Below are positions 1 through 6,143 of a DNA stretch of 9,268 bases, piece after piece. This DNA is from an uncultured Chitinophagaceae bacterium (lineage in GTDB: Bacteria > Bacteroidota > Bacteroidia > Chitinophagales > Chitinophagaceae). A program made the translations under genes and the position numbers. Under the pieces are notes generated by a model. That model did not search any database. It was not told the DNA's origin and saw only the letters and a list, made by a program, of their open reading frames with translations. The stretch is from assembly GCA_946885335.1 (NCBI GenBank), contig CAMPGG010000123.1:1-9268 (forward strand), read 5' to 3'. Each line of letters starts with the position of its first letter. The stretch's first letter is position 1.

Positions 1-421
1 AAGGATTGGATGCTGTTTGCAATAATGCCAGCCCCGCACCCTGGATAAATAGACCAGTAAGAAAAAGTGTAAAACTTCTGCTGGTTGCAGCTGGAATAAA
101 AACAAGACACCCGATGGACATTACAATTAATCCAACTGCCATACCATTTTTATATCCTGTCTTTTTTAAAATAAATGAAGAAGGAATGGCGAGAAAAAAA
201 TAAGCCATATAAAAAGCAAACGTCACAAAGAATGCCTGGATATCTGTTTCCAACTGGCAGGCCAGTTTAAGAAAGGGGATCAGCGTTCCATTGATCCAGG
301 TAATAAATCCAAAAACAAAAAAGAGTGCACCAATAACAATCATGGCATACAGGCTGCCAGTTTTTTTATTTTCAGTAAGGTTCTCCGGTTGTCTTACGGT
401 TAGGGTTGTGTGTTTTTCCAT
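1..421 (-). CDS. FHS-family MFS sugar:H+ symporter (glucose/galactose/GlcNAc type), 3' end cut by window
   Basis: Inner-membrane sugar/proton symporter of the fucose-galactose-glucose (FHS) branch of the major facilitator superfamily. Only the first 140 residues are present; the frame is open to base 1, and a full protein would be about 400-430 residues. After a polar 22-residue start come hydrophobic segments at about residues 24-43, 61-81, 92-110 and 117-135. Seen motifs are FGFITWINGTLIPFLK (37-52), KKTGYKNGM in the loop between helices 2 and 3 (86-94), and GLALLQTASNP (130-140), all characteristic of Bacteroidota glucose/galactose MFS transporters. The start is the ATG at 421-419, with no Shine-Dalgarno sequence. 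It lies 117 bp downstream of the NahK-like kinase on the same strand, so uptake then phosphorylation of a hexose or N-acetylhexosamine is likely. The exact sugar cannot be told. Where E. coli FucP has Asp46 (LND), this protein has Gly45 (ING). Confidence 0.9.
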   Translation of the reverse strand, partial: MEKHTTLTVRQPENLTENKKTGSLYAMIVIGALFFVFGFITWINGTLIPFLKLACQLETDIQAFFVTFAFYMAYFFLAIPSSFILKKTGYKNGMAVGLIVMSIGCLVFIPAATSRSFTLFLTGLFIQGAGLALLQTASNP

Positions 422-460
422 AAATAATTTTCAAAATACGGAAATCTGTTATCATACAAA

Positions 461-476
461 TGCTTATTTATAAGCA
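461..476. promoter_or_regulatory. Perfect 7-bp inverted repeat upstream of the sugar transporter
   Basis: TGCTTATTTATAAGCA is a perfect 7+2+7 palindrome lying 40-55 bp before the transporter start codon, in the 117-bp gap after the kinase gene. With a 2-nt centre it fits a protein-binding site better than an RNA hairpin. It overlaps the LacI-like site at 473-486 by four bases, so the two may be alternative or competing sites. Function is inferred from position and symmetry only. Confidence 0.4.
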
Positions 477-486
477 AACGATTGCG
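473..486. promoter_or_regulatory. Candidate LacI-family operator before the sugar transporter
   Basis: AGCAAACGATTGCG is an almost symmetrical site around a central CpG. The core GCAAAC/GATTGC matches in 5 of 6 pairs, and the site agrees with the idealised LacI-type palindrome TGCAAACGTTTGCA at 11 of 14 positions. It lies about 52-65 bp upstream of the transporter start. A second site of equal quality precedes the kinase gene, which is why it is listed. A 10 of 14 match also occurs inside the coding sequence near 6709, so the background is not negligible. Confidence 0.4.
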
Positions 487-538
487 CAAACAAAAAAAAT
501 AACTAATGGAACTATTGACCAGGAGATTTAAAATGATT

Positions 539-1630
539 TTATATTTCTGGTGTAAGGGATGAAGAATAATCTAACACGATGCTGTTTAATAATTCTTCCT
601 GCTCCATATATTTTTGAAGTAAAACCGATTGGTTTTTTGCTCTTATAAAATTATGTCCTTCGTATTTAGCGCCATAATATGTGTCATTATTCAGGTGATC
701 GGCCAGGAAACGAATAGCCTGCATGTAAACCAGGAATTTACCCGCATAAACAAAATACTGTATTTCTGTTTCATTGAGTTCATCCTTCATTTCGCCTAAA
801 TAACCTTCAGCAATCGCTTTGAAGTAATCAACGCGGATCTCAATTTTGGAAAAATCTTTTTCTTCTTCATTGGCCGGAGAAAGATAGGTTCGCATAATAT
901 CACCCACATCACTGATGAAATAACCCGGCATAACCGTATCGAGATCAATCACACATAATCCACGATTGTTTTCATCAAACAAAACATTGCTGCATTTGGT
1001 ATCGTGGTGCGTAACCCTTACTTTAATTTTATTTTCTTTTACTATCGATTCATATGTTTCAACAATATTTTTCTGTTCCAATAACCAGTTGATCAGTTCC
1101 TGCGATTGTTTTATTCTTTCCGGGTTGCCATCTTTCAAAGCTTGTAAAAATTGGTTGTAGCGTAAAGAAAGGTCATGAAATGCAGGTAAGGTAATCTTCA
1201 ATAATTGTACATCAAATCCAGCGAGCAGTTTGGTAAAACGGGCAAACTGCTGTGCCGCTTCACGGGCCAGCACAGGACTTTCTATTGTATCGAATGAAAT
1301 TGAATTTTGTAAAAAAGGAAATACCCTGTAATAATTTCCTTCTGGGTCTTTATACATTTCATCGCCACTAATTGTTTTTATGGGCGACATGAATAAATAC
1401 CCAGCATAATTTTTTTGCAGGTAGTTAGAAATGTTGCGGATGTTTAATGCAATATCAGCGGGATTTTTAAATATGGCGGAATTGATGTTTTGTAAAATAT
1501 AAGCATCTTCTGCACCCTTGACCTGCACTTTCCAGGTACGGTTTATCAGCCCGCTTCCAAATGGCGTAATGATATATTCTTTATTTCCCGGGTTGTTTAA
1601 AGCAAATTGATTTAATATTTCTTCGGTCAT
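539..1630 (-). CDS. NahK-like N-acetylhexosamine/hexose 1-kinase, aminoglycoside-phosphotransferase fold
   Basis: Cytoplasmic ATP-dependent small-molecule kinase of 363 residues, the usual length for N-acetylhexosamine 1-kinases of the NahK type, which phosphorylate the anomeric carbon of GlcNAc/GalNAc. Seen: the nucleotide-loop region FGSGLINRTWKV (24-35), the lysine-less strand YILQNIN (44-50), the catalytic loop HHDTKCSNVLFD (208-219) with candidate base Asp210, and the metal-binding IDLDTVMPG (228-236). The last motif is typical of NahK relatives and less so of true aminoglycoside kinases. Homologues are often misnamed mucin-desulfating sulfatase or antibiotic phosphotransferase. The downstream neighbour is a sugar symporter, supporting a sugar-salvage role. 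Start is the ATG at 1630-1628; no Shine-Dalgarno is visible. The family call is strong; the substrate (GlcNAc, GalNAc or another hexose) is inference. Confidence 0.85.
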   Translation of the reverse strand: MTEEILNQFALNNPGNKEYIITPFGSGLINRTWKVQVKGAEDAYILQNINSAIFKNPADIALNIRNISNYLQKNYAGYLFMSPIKTISGDEMYKDPEGNYYRVFPFLQNSISFDTIESPVLAREAAQQFARFTKLLAGFDVQLLKITLPAFHDLSLRYNQFLQALKDGNPERIKQSQELINWLLEQKNIVETYESIVKENKIKVRVTHHDTKCSNVLFDENNRGLCVIDLDTVMPGYFISDVGDIMRTYLSPANEEEKDFSKIEIRVDYFKAIAEGYLGEMKDELNETEIQYFVYAGKFLVYMQAIRFLADHLNNDTYYGAKYEGHNFIRAKNQSVLLQKYMEQEELLNSIVLDYSSSLTPEI

Positions 1631-1687
1631 GCTATGCAGTGGTATTTATTTTAATTAAAAGAAAGTTTCCTCTTATAAAGCCCTTTT

Positions 1688-1695
1688 CAAACTTA
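1688..1695 (-). promoter_or_regulatory. Candidate Bacteroidota -7 element for the NahK-like kinase
   Basis: On the minus strand this reads TAAGTTTG, an exact match to the Bacteroidota -7 consensus TAnnTTTG, placed about 58-65 bp before the start codon. The nearest upstream TTTG, which would serve as the -33 element, lies 26 bp away inside the candidate operator at 1720-1733. That spacing is longer than the usual 17-23 bp, so the promoter may be weak or activator-dependent. Confidence 0.4.
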
Positions 1696-1719
1696 ATACA
1701 GATATAATTATAAAATGTA

Positions 1720-1733
1720 TGCAAACGTCTGTT
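1720..1733. promoter_or_regulatory. Candidate LacI-family operator before the NahK-like kinase
   Basis: TGCAAACGTCTGTT matches the idealised LacI-type palindrome TGCAAACGTTTGCA at 11 of 14 positions and has the central CpG. It lies 90-103 bp before the kinase start, just upstream of the candidate -7 element at 1688-1695, so a bound regulator could block or aid polymerase. It pairs with the site at 473-486 before the transporter. No LacI-family gene is in the window. Confidence 0.4.
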
Positions 1734-1758
1734 TAAAAAAAATGCAGGAAGGAAAGAA

Positions 1759-2586
1759 TTATGAATGGTTTGCATGTTCAGCATCAATAGGTTTATGGCA
1801 GTGGGGACAAATTTGTTGTTTGCCAGGTTTTTTTTGTTTTCTTATTTCTTCTAAAAATCCTGCGGTAATAATACCTGCGGGTAATGCAAACATTGCAACG
1901 CCAGCCAGGAGTATTATGCCGGTAAATATTTTGCCTATGATCGTAACAGGTATCATATCACCATAACCCACTGTAGTTAATGTAACAACACTCCACCAAA
2001 TAGTTGCCGGAATGCTGGTAAAAACATCCGGTTGCGCAATGTGTTCCGGAAAGTATACCAGGCTTGATGAAATAATAATGAGGGTGATAGCTAAAACAAG
2101 ACTTAATAACAACTGGTTGTAGACCGAACGGAAAACATTGACGATTAATTTGGTTGCCTTCATGTAAGAGGTGAGACGGAACAAACGAAGGAACCTGAAA
2201 AGTCGTAGTATTCGCAGAATCCTCAGATCCAGGCCTACAATAACATGTAAATAAAAGGGTAGGATGGCCAGTAAATCTATAATAGCGCCAGGCGAAGCCA
2301 TGTATCGCAATCTTCCATAAAACGGGTGGCGGTATTTTTCTTCATGTACACAACTCCATACCCGCAAAATATATTCAATTGAAAAAATAGCTACGGAAAT
2401 AATATCGAAATAATTAAAAAAGGCCTGGTTGGGAATATAAATGGATGGAATGGTTTCCAGCATTACGGCTATTACATTCAAGAGGATAAGCAGGATGATA
2501 AAAGCATTCAATGCCCTGTCCCAATGAGTGTTGCCCAGTTCCGGGTGTAATAATGTGTGAACCCGGCGTTTGGTTTTATGATACAT
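1759..2586 (-). CDS. Six-transmembrane voltage-gated-type potassium channel
   Basis: Inner-membrane K+ channel subunit of 275 residues, expected to work as a tetramer. Membrane segments read from the sequence: S1 about 27-44, S2 57-78, S3 100-116, S4 119-140, S5 158-178, pore helix and filter 192-210, S6 216-243. S4 carries arginines at every third place (122, 125, 128, 131, 134, 137), the hallmark of a voltage sensor. The selectivity filter is TTVGYGD (204-210). There is no RCK/TrkA-N or cyclic-nucleotide domain; the C-terminus is a short basic stretch (EEIRKQKKPGK) and then CPHC at 260-263 followed by histidines, a possible partial zinc site. The start is the ATG at 2586-2584. The gene is transcribed alone or read through from the redox operon 133 bp upstream. 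The channel call is firm; gating is inferred. Confidence 0.93.
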   Translation of the reverse strand: MYHKTKRRVHTLLHPELGNTHWDRALNAFIILLILLNVIAVMLETIPSIYIPNQAFFNYFDIISVAIFSIEYILRVWSCVHEEKYRHPFYGRLRYMASPGAIIDLLAILPFYLHVIVGLDLRILRILRLFRFLRLFRLTSYMKATKLIVNVFRSVYNQLLLSLVLAITLIIISSSLVYFPEHIAQPDVFTSIPATIWWSVVTLTTVGYGDMIPVTIIGKIFTGIILLAGVAMFALPAGIITAGFLEEIRKQKKPGKQQICPHCHKPIDAEHANHS

Positions 2587-2604
2587 GCAGGTTAATTGTG
2601 GTAG

Positions 2605-2627
2605 GCTAAAAATATAGATATTTTAGC
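2605..2627. repeat. AT-rich inverted repeat in the leader of the K+ channel gene
   Basis: GCTAAA plus one extra A and ATAT, a 2-nt centre, then ATATTTTAGC form a 10-bp inverted repeat with a single-base bulge. It lies 19-41 bp upstream of the channel start and about 93 bp downstream of the preceding gene's stop. It could be a regulator site or a weak hairpin. In the minus direction it is not followed by a T-run, so a classical terminator is unlikely. Confidence 0.35.
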
Positions 2628-2719
2628 TTTATAAAAGAAAAGAATAAGTGCACAAGAGGATGCAGCTATCAGGTGAATAGTTCATTTCAACATCCTTATT
2701 TTACGACTAATTATATTTA

Positions 2720-4381
2720 TTAAACTTCCTGCAGGTATTTTCTTACAAACCTGGTTGCCATGGCACCTTCACCCACGGCGGATGATATTCCCGTAAGTGC
2801 ACCCAATCTTACATCTCCTGAAACAAATACGCCGGGTACACTGGCTTCCGGCATATAGGGTTGTCGTTCCAGTTTCCAGCAGGTATGAAATTTTGATTCT
2901 TTGATCAGATCATTCCCTGTAATGATAAAACCCTTTTCATCTTTGATAATGAAATCATTCAACCATTCTGTACTGGGTTTAGCGCCGATGTACACAAAAA
3001 CGGCTTTTGCAGGAACGGTTTTTTCTTCACCGGTCTTATTGTTTTTCAAAGTAACTTTTTCAAGTACCTGCTTACCCATAAAGGAAATAATTTCCGTATT
3101 GGGCAGGATATGAATATTGGGCACCTTACTGATTTGCTGAACAAGATAGTTAGCCGCAACCTCACTTAATCTGTCACGCCTGATCAGTATATTTACTTCC
3201 CTGGCAAATTTGCTCATGTACATGGCTGCCTGGCAGGCAGAATTTCCTCCGCCAATAATATAAATGATCTCATCCCTGCATGCATTGGCTTCTACAGATG
3301 CTGCTCCATAATATACTCCTGCACCTGCAAAATCTTCCGCACCGGGAACCTGCAATTTCCGATAGGCTACCCCAGTGGAAATAACGATGCATTTACTATG
3401 AACTTCCGAACCATCTGCCATTTCGATGATTTTATATCCATCCTGTACACGTATTTTTTTTACTTCCTGTGGCGTAAGTATTTCTGTGCCAAAGCGGATT
3501 GTTTGTGTTACGGCTCTGCGTGTTAGTTCCGCCCCTGAAAGCCCGGATGGAAAACCCAGGTAATTCTCTATTCTTGCACTGCTGCTTGCCTGGCCACCAG
3601 GATTATTTCTTTCAATTAATAAAGTCTTAAGTCCTTCCGATGATCCGTACAACGAAGCGGCAAGACCCGCCGGACCTGCGCCGATTACAACCACATCATA
3701 CATTTTTTCGGTGGCCATTTGTTTTAATCCTAACCGGTTGGCTAATTCTTTAATGGCAGGATCAATCATGACTGTCCCATCTTTTAAAATGACCAGGGGA
3801 AGATCAGCCTTCGATGCATTTGCACTTAACATGAATTTTTCCGCATCTGCATGTTGTTCAACATCCATCCATAAATAAGGTACCAGGTTTCCTGATAAAA
3901 ACTCCTTGAGCTGATGTGATTTTGGCGACCATTGGAAGCCAATAATTTTAATTCCTTCGGGTAGGGGTTTAAATCCTGCATGCCAGTCGTCCAGTAATTC
4001 ATCAATGACCGGGTATAATTTTTCTTCCGGTGGACTCCAGGGTTTTAGCAGGTAAAAATCTAATTTAATATCATTGATAGCTGTTATAGCTACTTCAATA
4101 TCTGAATAGGCCGTTAATAGAATTTGTTTTGCACCAGGATAAATTTCTTTTGCTTTCTCCAAAAAACTCACACCATCCATGCCCGGCATCCGCTGGTCAG
4201 AAATGAATAAAGCGATCTCCTCGTTTTTCAATTTTAATTCTTTGATCAGTTCCAGCGTTTCTTCACCGGATGGAATGGCAGCTACCCTGTATGCATTCCG
4301 GTATTGATGACTGACATCCCGCTGAAGGGCCCTGAGTACCTGTATGTCATCATCAATTAAAATAATAAATGGGAGTGTCAT
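2720..4381 (-). CDS. Response regulator fused to glutaredoxin-like and thioredoxin-reductase-like flavoprotein domains
   Basis: Soluble 553-residue signalling enzyme. Domain 1 (about 4-130) is a receiver with Asp10-Asp12, phospho-acceptor Asp62 in SDQRMPGMDG, Thr90 and Lys113. Domain 2 (about 143-220) resembles a glutaredoxin/thioredoxin fold (VPYLWMDVE, LPLVILKDG, ELANRLGL), but the CPxC site position reads WSPKS (151-155), with no cysteine. Domain 3 (about 227-553) is a thioredoxin-reductase-like FAD/NAD(P)H oxidoreductase: FAD loop GAGPAG (234-239), NAD(P)H loop GGGNSA (377-382), and SGDVR (521-525) for FAD. The CATC dithiol centre is replaced by GAAS (359-362), so normal thioredoxin reduction is not expected; electrons from NAD(P)H must go to some other acceptor. 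It lies 22 bp after the sensor kinase gene, its likely phosphodonor. Databases usually name such proteins fused response regulator/thioredoxin-disulfide reductase. Architecture certain; reaction unknown. Confidence 0.92.
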   Translation of the reverse strand: MTLPFIILIDDDIQVLRALQRDVSHQYRNAYRVAAIPSGEETLELIKELKLKNEEIALFISDQRMPGMDGVSFLEKAKEIYPGAKQILLTAYSDIEVAITAINDIKLDFYLLKPWSPPEEKLYPVIDELLDDWHAGFKPLPEGIKIIGFQWSPKSHQLKEFLSGNLVPYLWMDVEQHADAEKFMLSANASKADLPLVILKDGTVMIDPAIKELANRLGLKQMATEKMYDVVVIGAGPAGLAASLYGSSEGLKTLLIERNNPGGQASSSARIENYLGFPSGLSGAELTRRAVTQTIRFGTEILTPQEVKKIRVQDGYKIIEMADGSEVHSKCIVISTGVAYRKLQVPGAEDFAGAGVYYGAASVEANACRDEIIYIIGGGNSACQAAMYMSKFAREVNILIRRDRLSEVAANYLVQQISKVPNIHILPNTEIISFMGKQVLEKVTLKNNKTGEEKTVPAKAVFVYIGAKPSTEWLNDFIIKDEKGFIITGNDLIKESKFHTCWKLERQPYMPEASVPGVFVSGDVRLGALTGISSAVGEGAMATRFVRKYLQEV

Positions 4382-4403
4382 ACATAAACAGTTTAAAAGT
4401 TAA

Positions 4404-5828
4404 TCAGGTTTCATCATTTGCCTGGGAAATAGGCAATGTAATTTTGAATTCCGTGCGCCCGGGCTCTGAACTGACTACTATATTTCCATTGTGATTTTTG
4501 ATGATCCGGTTTACAATATCCAATCCAATGCCCGAGCCATCACCGGCATGTTTAGTGGTAAAATAGGGGTCAAAAATATGCGTACTTATTTCGGGCGGTA
4601 TACCGCGTCCATTATCAATAAACCGAACCGTTACTGAATCATCATTTTGCGAAGTTTCAATTACCAGTTCACCATTTTGATCCATGGCATAAATAGCGTT
4701 ATCTGCCAGGTTACTCCATACCTGGTTCAGTTCTCCAACAAAACCATCAATGGCAGGCAAGGATTCGCAGAATAATTTCTTTACAGTAATATTTTTTTCC
4801 CGGATTTTATGCCCAAGTAATATAATAGTGTTTTCAATTCCTGTGTGAATATTTGTCGGTAACCAGTCATTGGTTCTGTCCATATGCACATGACTTTTTA
4901 TGGCACCAACCAAAGTAGAAATGCGGCTCGATGCTTCTTCCAGGTCTTTTAATATTAACCCCGATGCCAGCAGGTTTTCGATCCAGCGCATTACATGAGA
5001 AAGTGCTTCTGATCCTACATGTTTAAGCACATTTTCAAGATCAGCTACATTCCATCCGGCCTCGACAAATGTTTCGCTGCCTTCAACACATTCCAAACAT
5101 TTTTTTTCTTCAAGCCAGTTCCTGATTTCATCTTCTTTTTCCAATTTTTGAATGGCAGTTATCCTCTGCCTGTTTTCGTTTGCCTGGTTTTTCTCCATTG
5201 ATTTTTCATGAATGGCCCTTACTTGTTCAGGATTGATCTTGTATTGAAGAAGTTTCTCTGTCAATTCATAGTTCAGCATGAGCCGCCTGTTTAACTCAGA
5301 TGATATCCTGGTAATAGCAGAAGCGGGATTATTCAATTCATGAGCAATACCTGCGGAAAGTTTACCCAATTCATTCACTTTTTCCTGCTGCAACTGAAGT
5401 GTGGCAAAAGCCCTGGCTCTTTCCGTCATGTAACCGATCAACCGTTGTATAAAAGCCGGGTTCAGCTGTTCCAGTTGCTGGAAATATTTTTTATGGAGCA
5501 AAAAAATTCTACCCTTTCCAACTATAAAAGTGAAACCTGGTGCAGTTTTCATTCTGGAATAAGGTAACAATCCTCCAACACCACCGGTTTTATCATTATT
5601 CTCAAAAGTATAATAGTGTACCAGCCGGCCGCTGATATCAAGGTAAAAATTCCCTTTTCCTTCCAATATCATCCACATGTAATCAATGGGTTCCCCTGTC
5701 CTGGAAGCAATGGCCCCATCCTCATACTCTTTGTATTCACCATGATCCAGGATCCATTGCAGGTCTTTTTCCGGGAGATCCCTGAGGGCGATAACTTTTC
5801 TTAGCTCCGTGGTAGTTAACGGCTTCAT
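4404..5828 (-). CDS. Soluble sensor histidine kinase with cyclic-nucleotide-binding-like N-terminal domain
   Basis: Cytoplasmic kinase of 474 residues with no membrane segment. Residues about 17-133 look like a Crp-type beta-roll sensor. Its phosphate-binding cassette is degenerate: GGVGGLLPYSRM (82-93) lacks the usual Glu, so cAMP/cGMP binding is doubtful. A HisKA helix follows with LSAGIAHELNNP, phospho-acceptor His163. Residues about 188-298 form a long helical insert before the second dimerisation helix. The ATPase domain has an N box (Asn373/Asn377), DNGRG (405-409), FDPYFTTK (419-426) and GDGSGIGL (429-436). A CxxC pair (Cys244, Cys247) lies in the insert. I chose the ATG at 5828-5826; a TTG two codons earlier (5834) is possible. 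The first gene of a two-gene operon, it likely phosphorylates the downstream receiver-flavoprotein. The sensed signal is unknown. Confidence 0.92.
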   Translation of the reverse strand: MKPLTTTELRKVIALRDLPEKDLQWILDHGEYKEYEDGAIASRTGEPIDYMWMILEGKGNFYLDISGRLVHYYTFENNDKTGGVGGLLPYSRMKTAPGFTFIVGKGRIFLLHKKYFQQLEQLNPAFIQRLIGYMTERARAFATLQLQQEKVNELGKLSAGIAHELNNPASAITRISSELNRRLMLNYELTEKLLQYKINPEQVRAIHEKSMEKNQANENRQRITAIQKLEKEDEIRNWLEEKKCLECVEGSETFVEAGWNVADLENVLKHVGSEALSHVMRWIENLLASGLILKDLEEASSRISTLVGAIKSHVHMDRTNDWLPTNIHTGIENTIILLGHKIREKNITVKKLFCESLPAIDGFVGELNQVWSNLADNAIYAMDQNGELVIETSQNDDSVTVRFIDNGRGIPPEISTHIFDPYFTTKHAGDGSGIGLDIVNRIIKNHNGNIVVSSEPGRTEFKITLPISQANDET

Positions 5829-5864
5829 AAACAATTAAACGATTTAAATGCCGCTTCAGGCTTC

Positions 5865-5874
5865 ACTTATAAGT
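5865..5874. promoter_or_regulatory. Perfect 10-bp palindrome upstream of the sensor kinase operon
   Basis: ACTTATAAGT is fully self-complementary and lies 37-46 bp before the kinase ATG, directly next to the tandem heptamer GCTTCAG/GCTTCAC (5853-5866). The placement suits an operator or activator site for the kinase/flavoprotein operon, but a 10-bp AT-rich palindrome can arise by chance. Confidence 0.25.
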
Positions 5875-6090
5875 TACAAAAAAAGAAAGGGAGGGAAAAA
5901 AATTTATTAAAAGATGGTGAATCAATATCCAGGAATTAGTATGCTGGAAAACTATTTTTCCTATAATGTAGAATGGCTTTTTCACCAGCAGATTTTCTAT
6001 TATTCAGGAATGTTCATAACGCATAACATTGGTTGATAACTTTTTTTTTCAATCATAACAATTAGCGCATTTTAATTTTATATTTAACTC

Positions 6091-6108
6091 AGGAATTGAT
6101 TAATTCCT
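6091..6108. promoter_or_regulatory. Perfect inverted repeat upstream of the secreted protein gene
   Basis: AGGAATTGATTAATTCCT is a perfect 7+4+7 inverted repeat, 36-53 bp before the plus-strand ATG at 6144. It could be an operator, or a hairpin in the 5' leader if transcription starts upstream of it. Its centre ATTGATTA recurs in the hairpin at 8834-8850, where the arms have the opposite orientation. Confidence 0.4.
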
Positions 6109-6143
6109 AACGCGTAAACAGGTACAAAGCATTTTTTTTGCCA

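Larger units (their letters stand above)
5829..6143. other. 315-bp divergent intergenic region between the sensor kinase and the secreted protein
   Basis: This AT-rich stretch contains no credible gene. It must hold divergent promoters for the kinase operon (minus) and the small secreted protein (plus), but I could not find a convincing -33/-7 pair on either strand. It contains a tandem heptamer GCTTCAG-GCTTCAC at 5853-5866 and the perfect palindrome ACTTATAAGT at 5865-5874, both just upstream of the kinase. Further on are three ATAAC copies at 6016-6040, a nine-T run at 6041-6049, the inverted repeat at 6091-6108, and an eight-T run just before the plus-strand start. Confidence 0.6.

Noticed and set aside
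6..473. Plus-strand open frames at 6-203 and 291-473
   Set aside because: They are antisense to the sugar transporter, whose minus-strand frame is clearly a conserved FHS family member; the plus frames have no recognisable features.
539..1630. Aminoglycoside resistance phosphotransferase
   Set aside because: The fold is shared, but the IDLDTVMPG motif and the neighbouring sugar transporter point to a NahK-like sugar kinase.
966..1966. Plus-strand open frames at 966-1160 and 1715-1966
   Set aside because: They lie opposite the NahK-like kinase and the C-terminus of the K+ channel, and have no family features of their own.
2605..2627. Rho-independent terminator for the kinase/flavoprotein operon
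   Set aside because: The stem is AT-only apart from the ends, has a bulge and a 2-nt loop, and no U-run follows in the minus direction.
2720..4381. Ordinary thioredoxin reductase (trxB)
   Set aside because: The catalytic CxxC is replaced by GAAS and the protein carries receiver and glutaredoxin-like domains, so the simple name would mislead.
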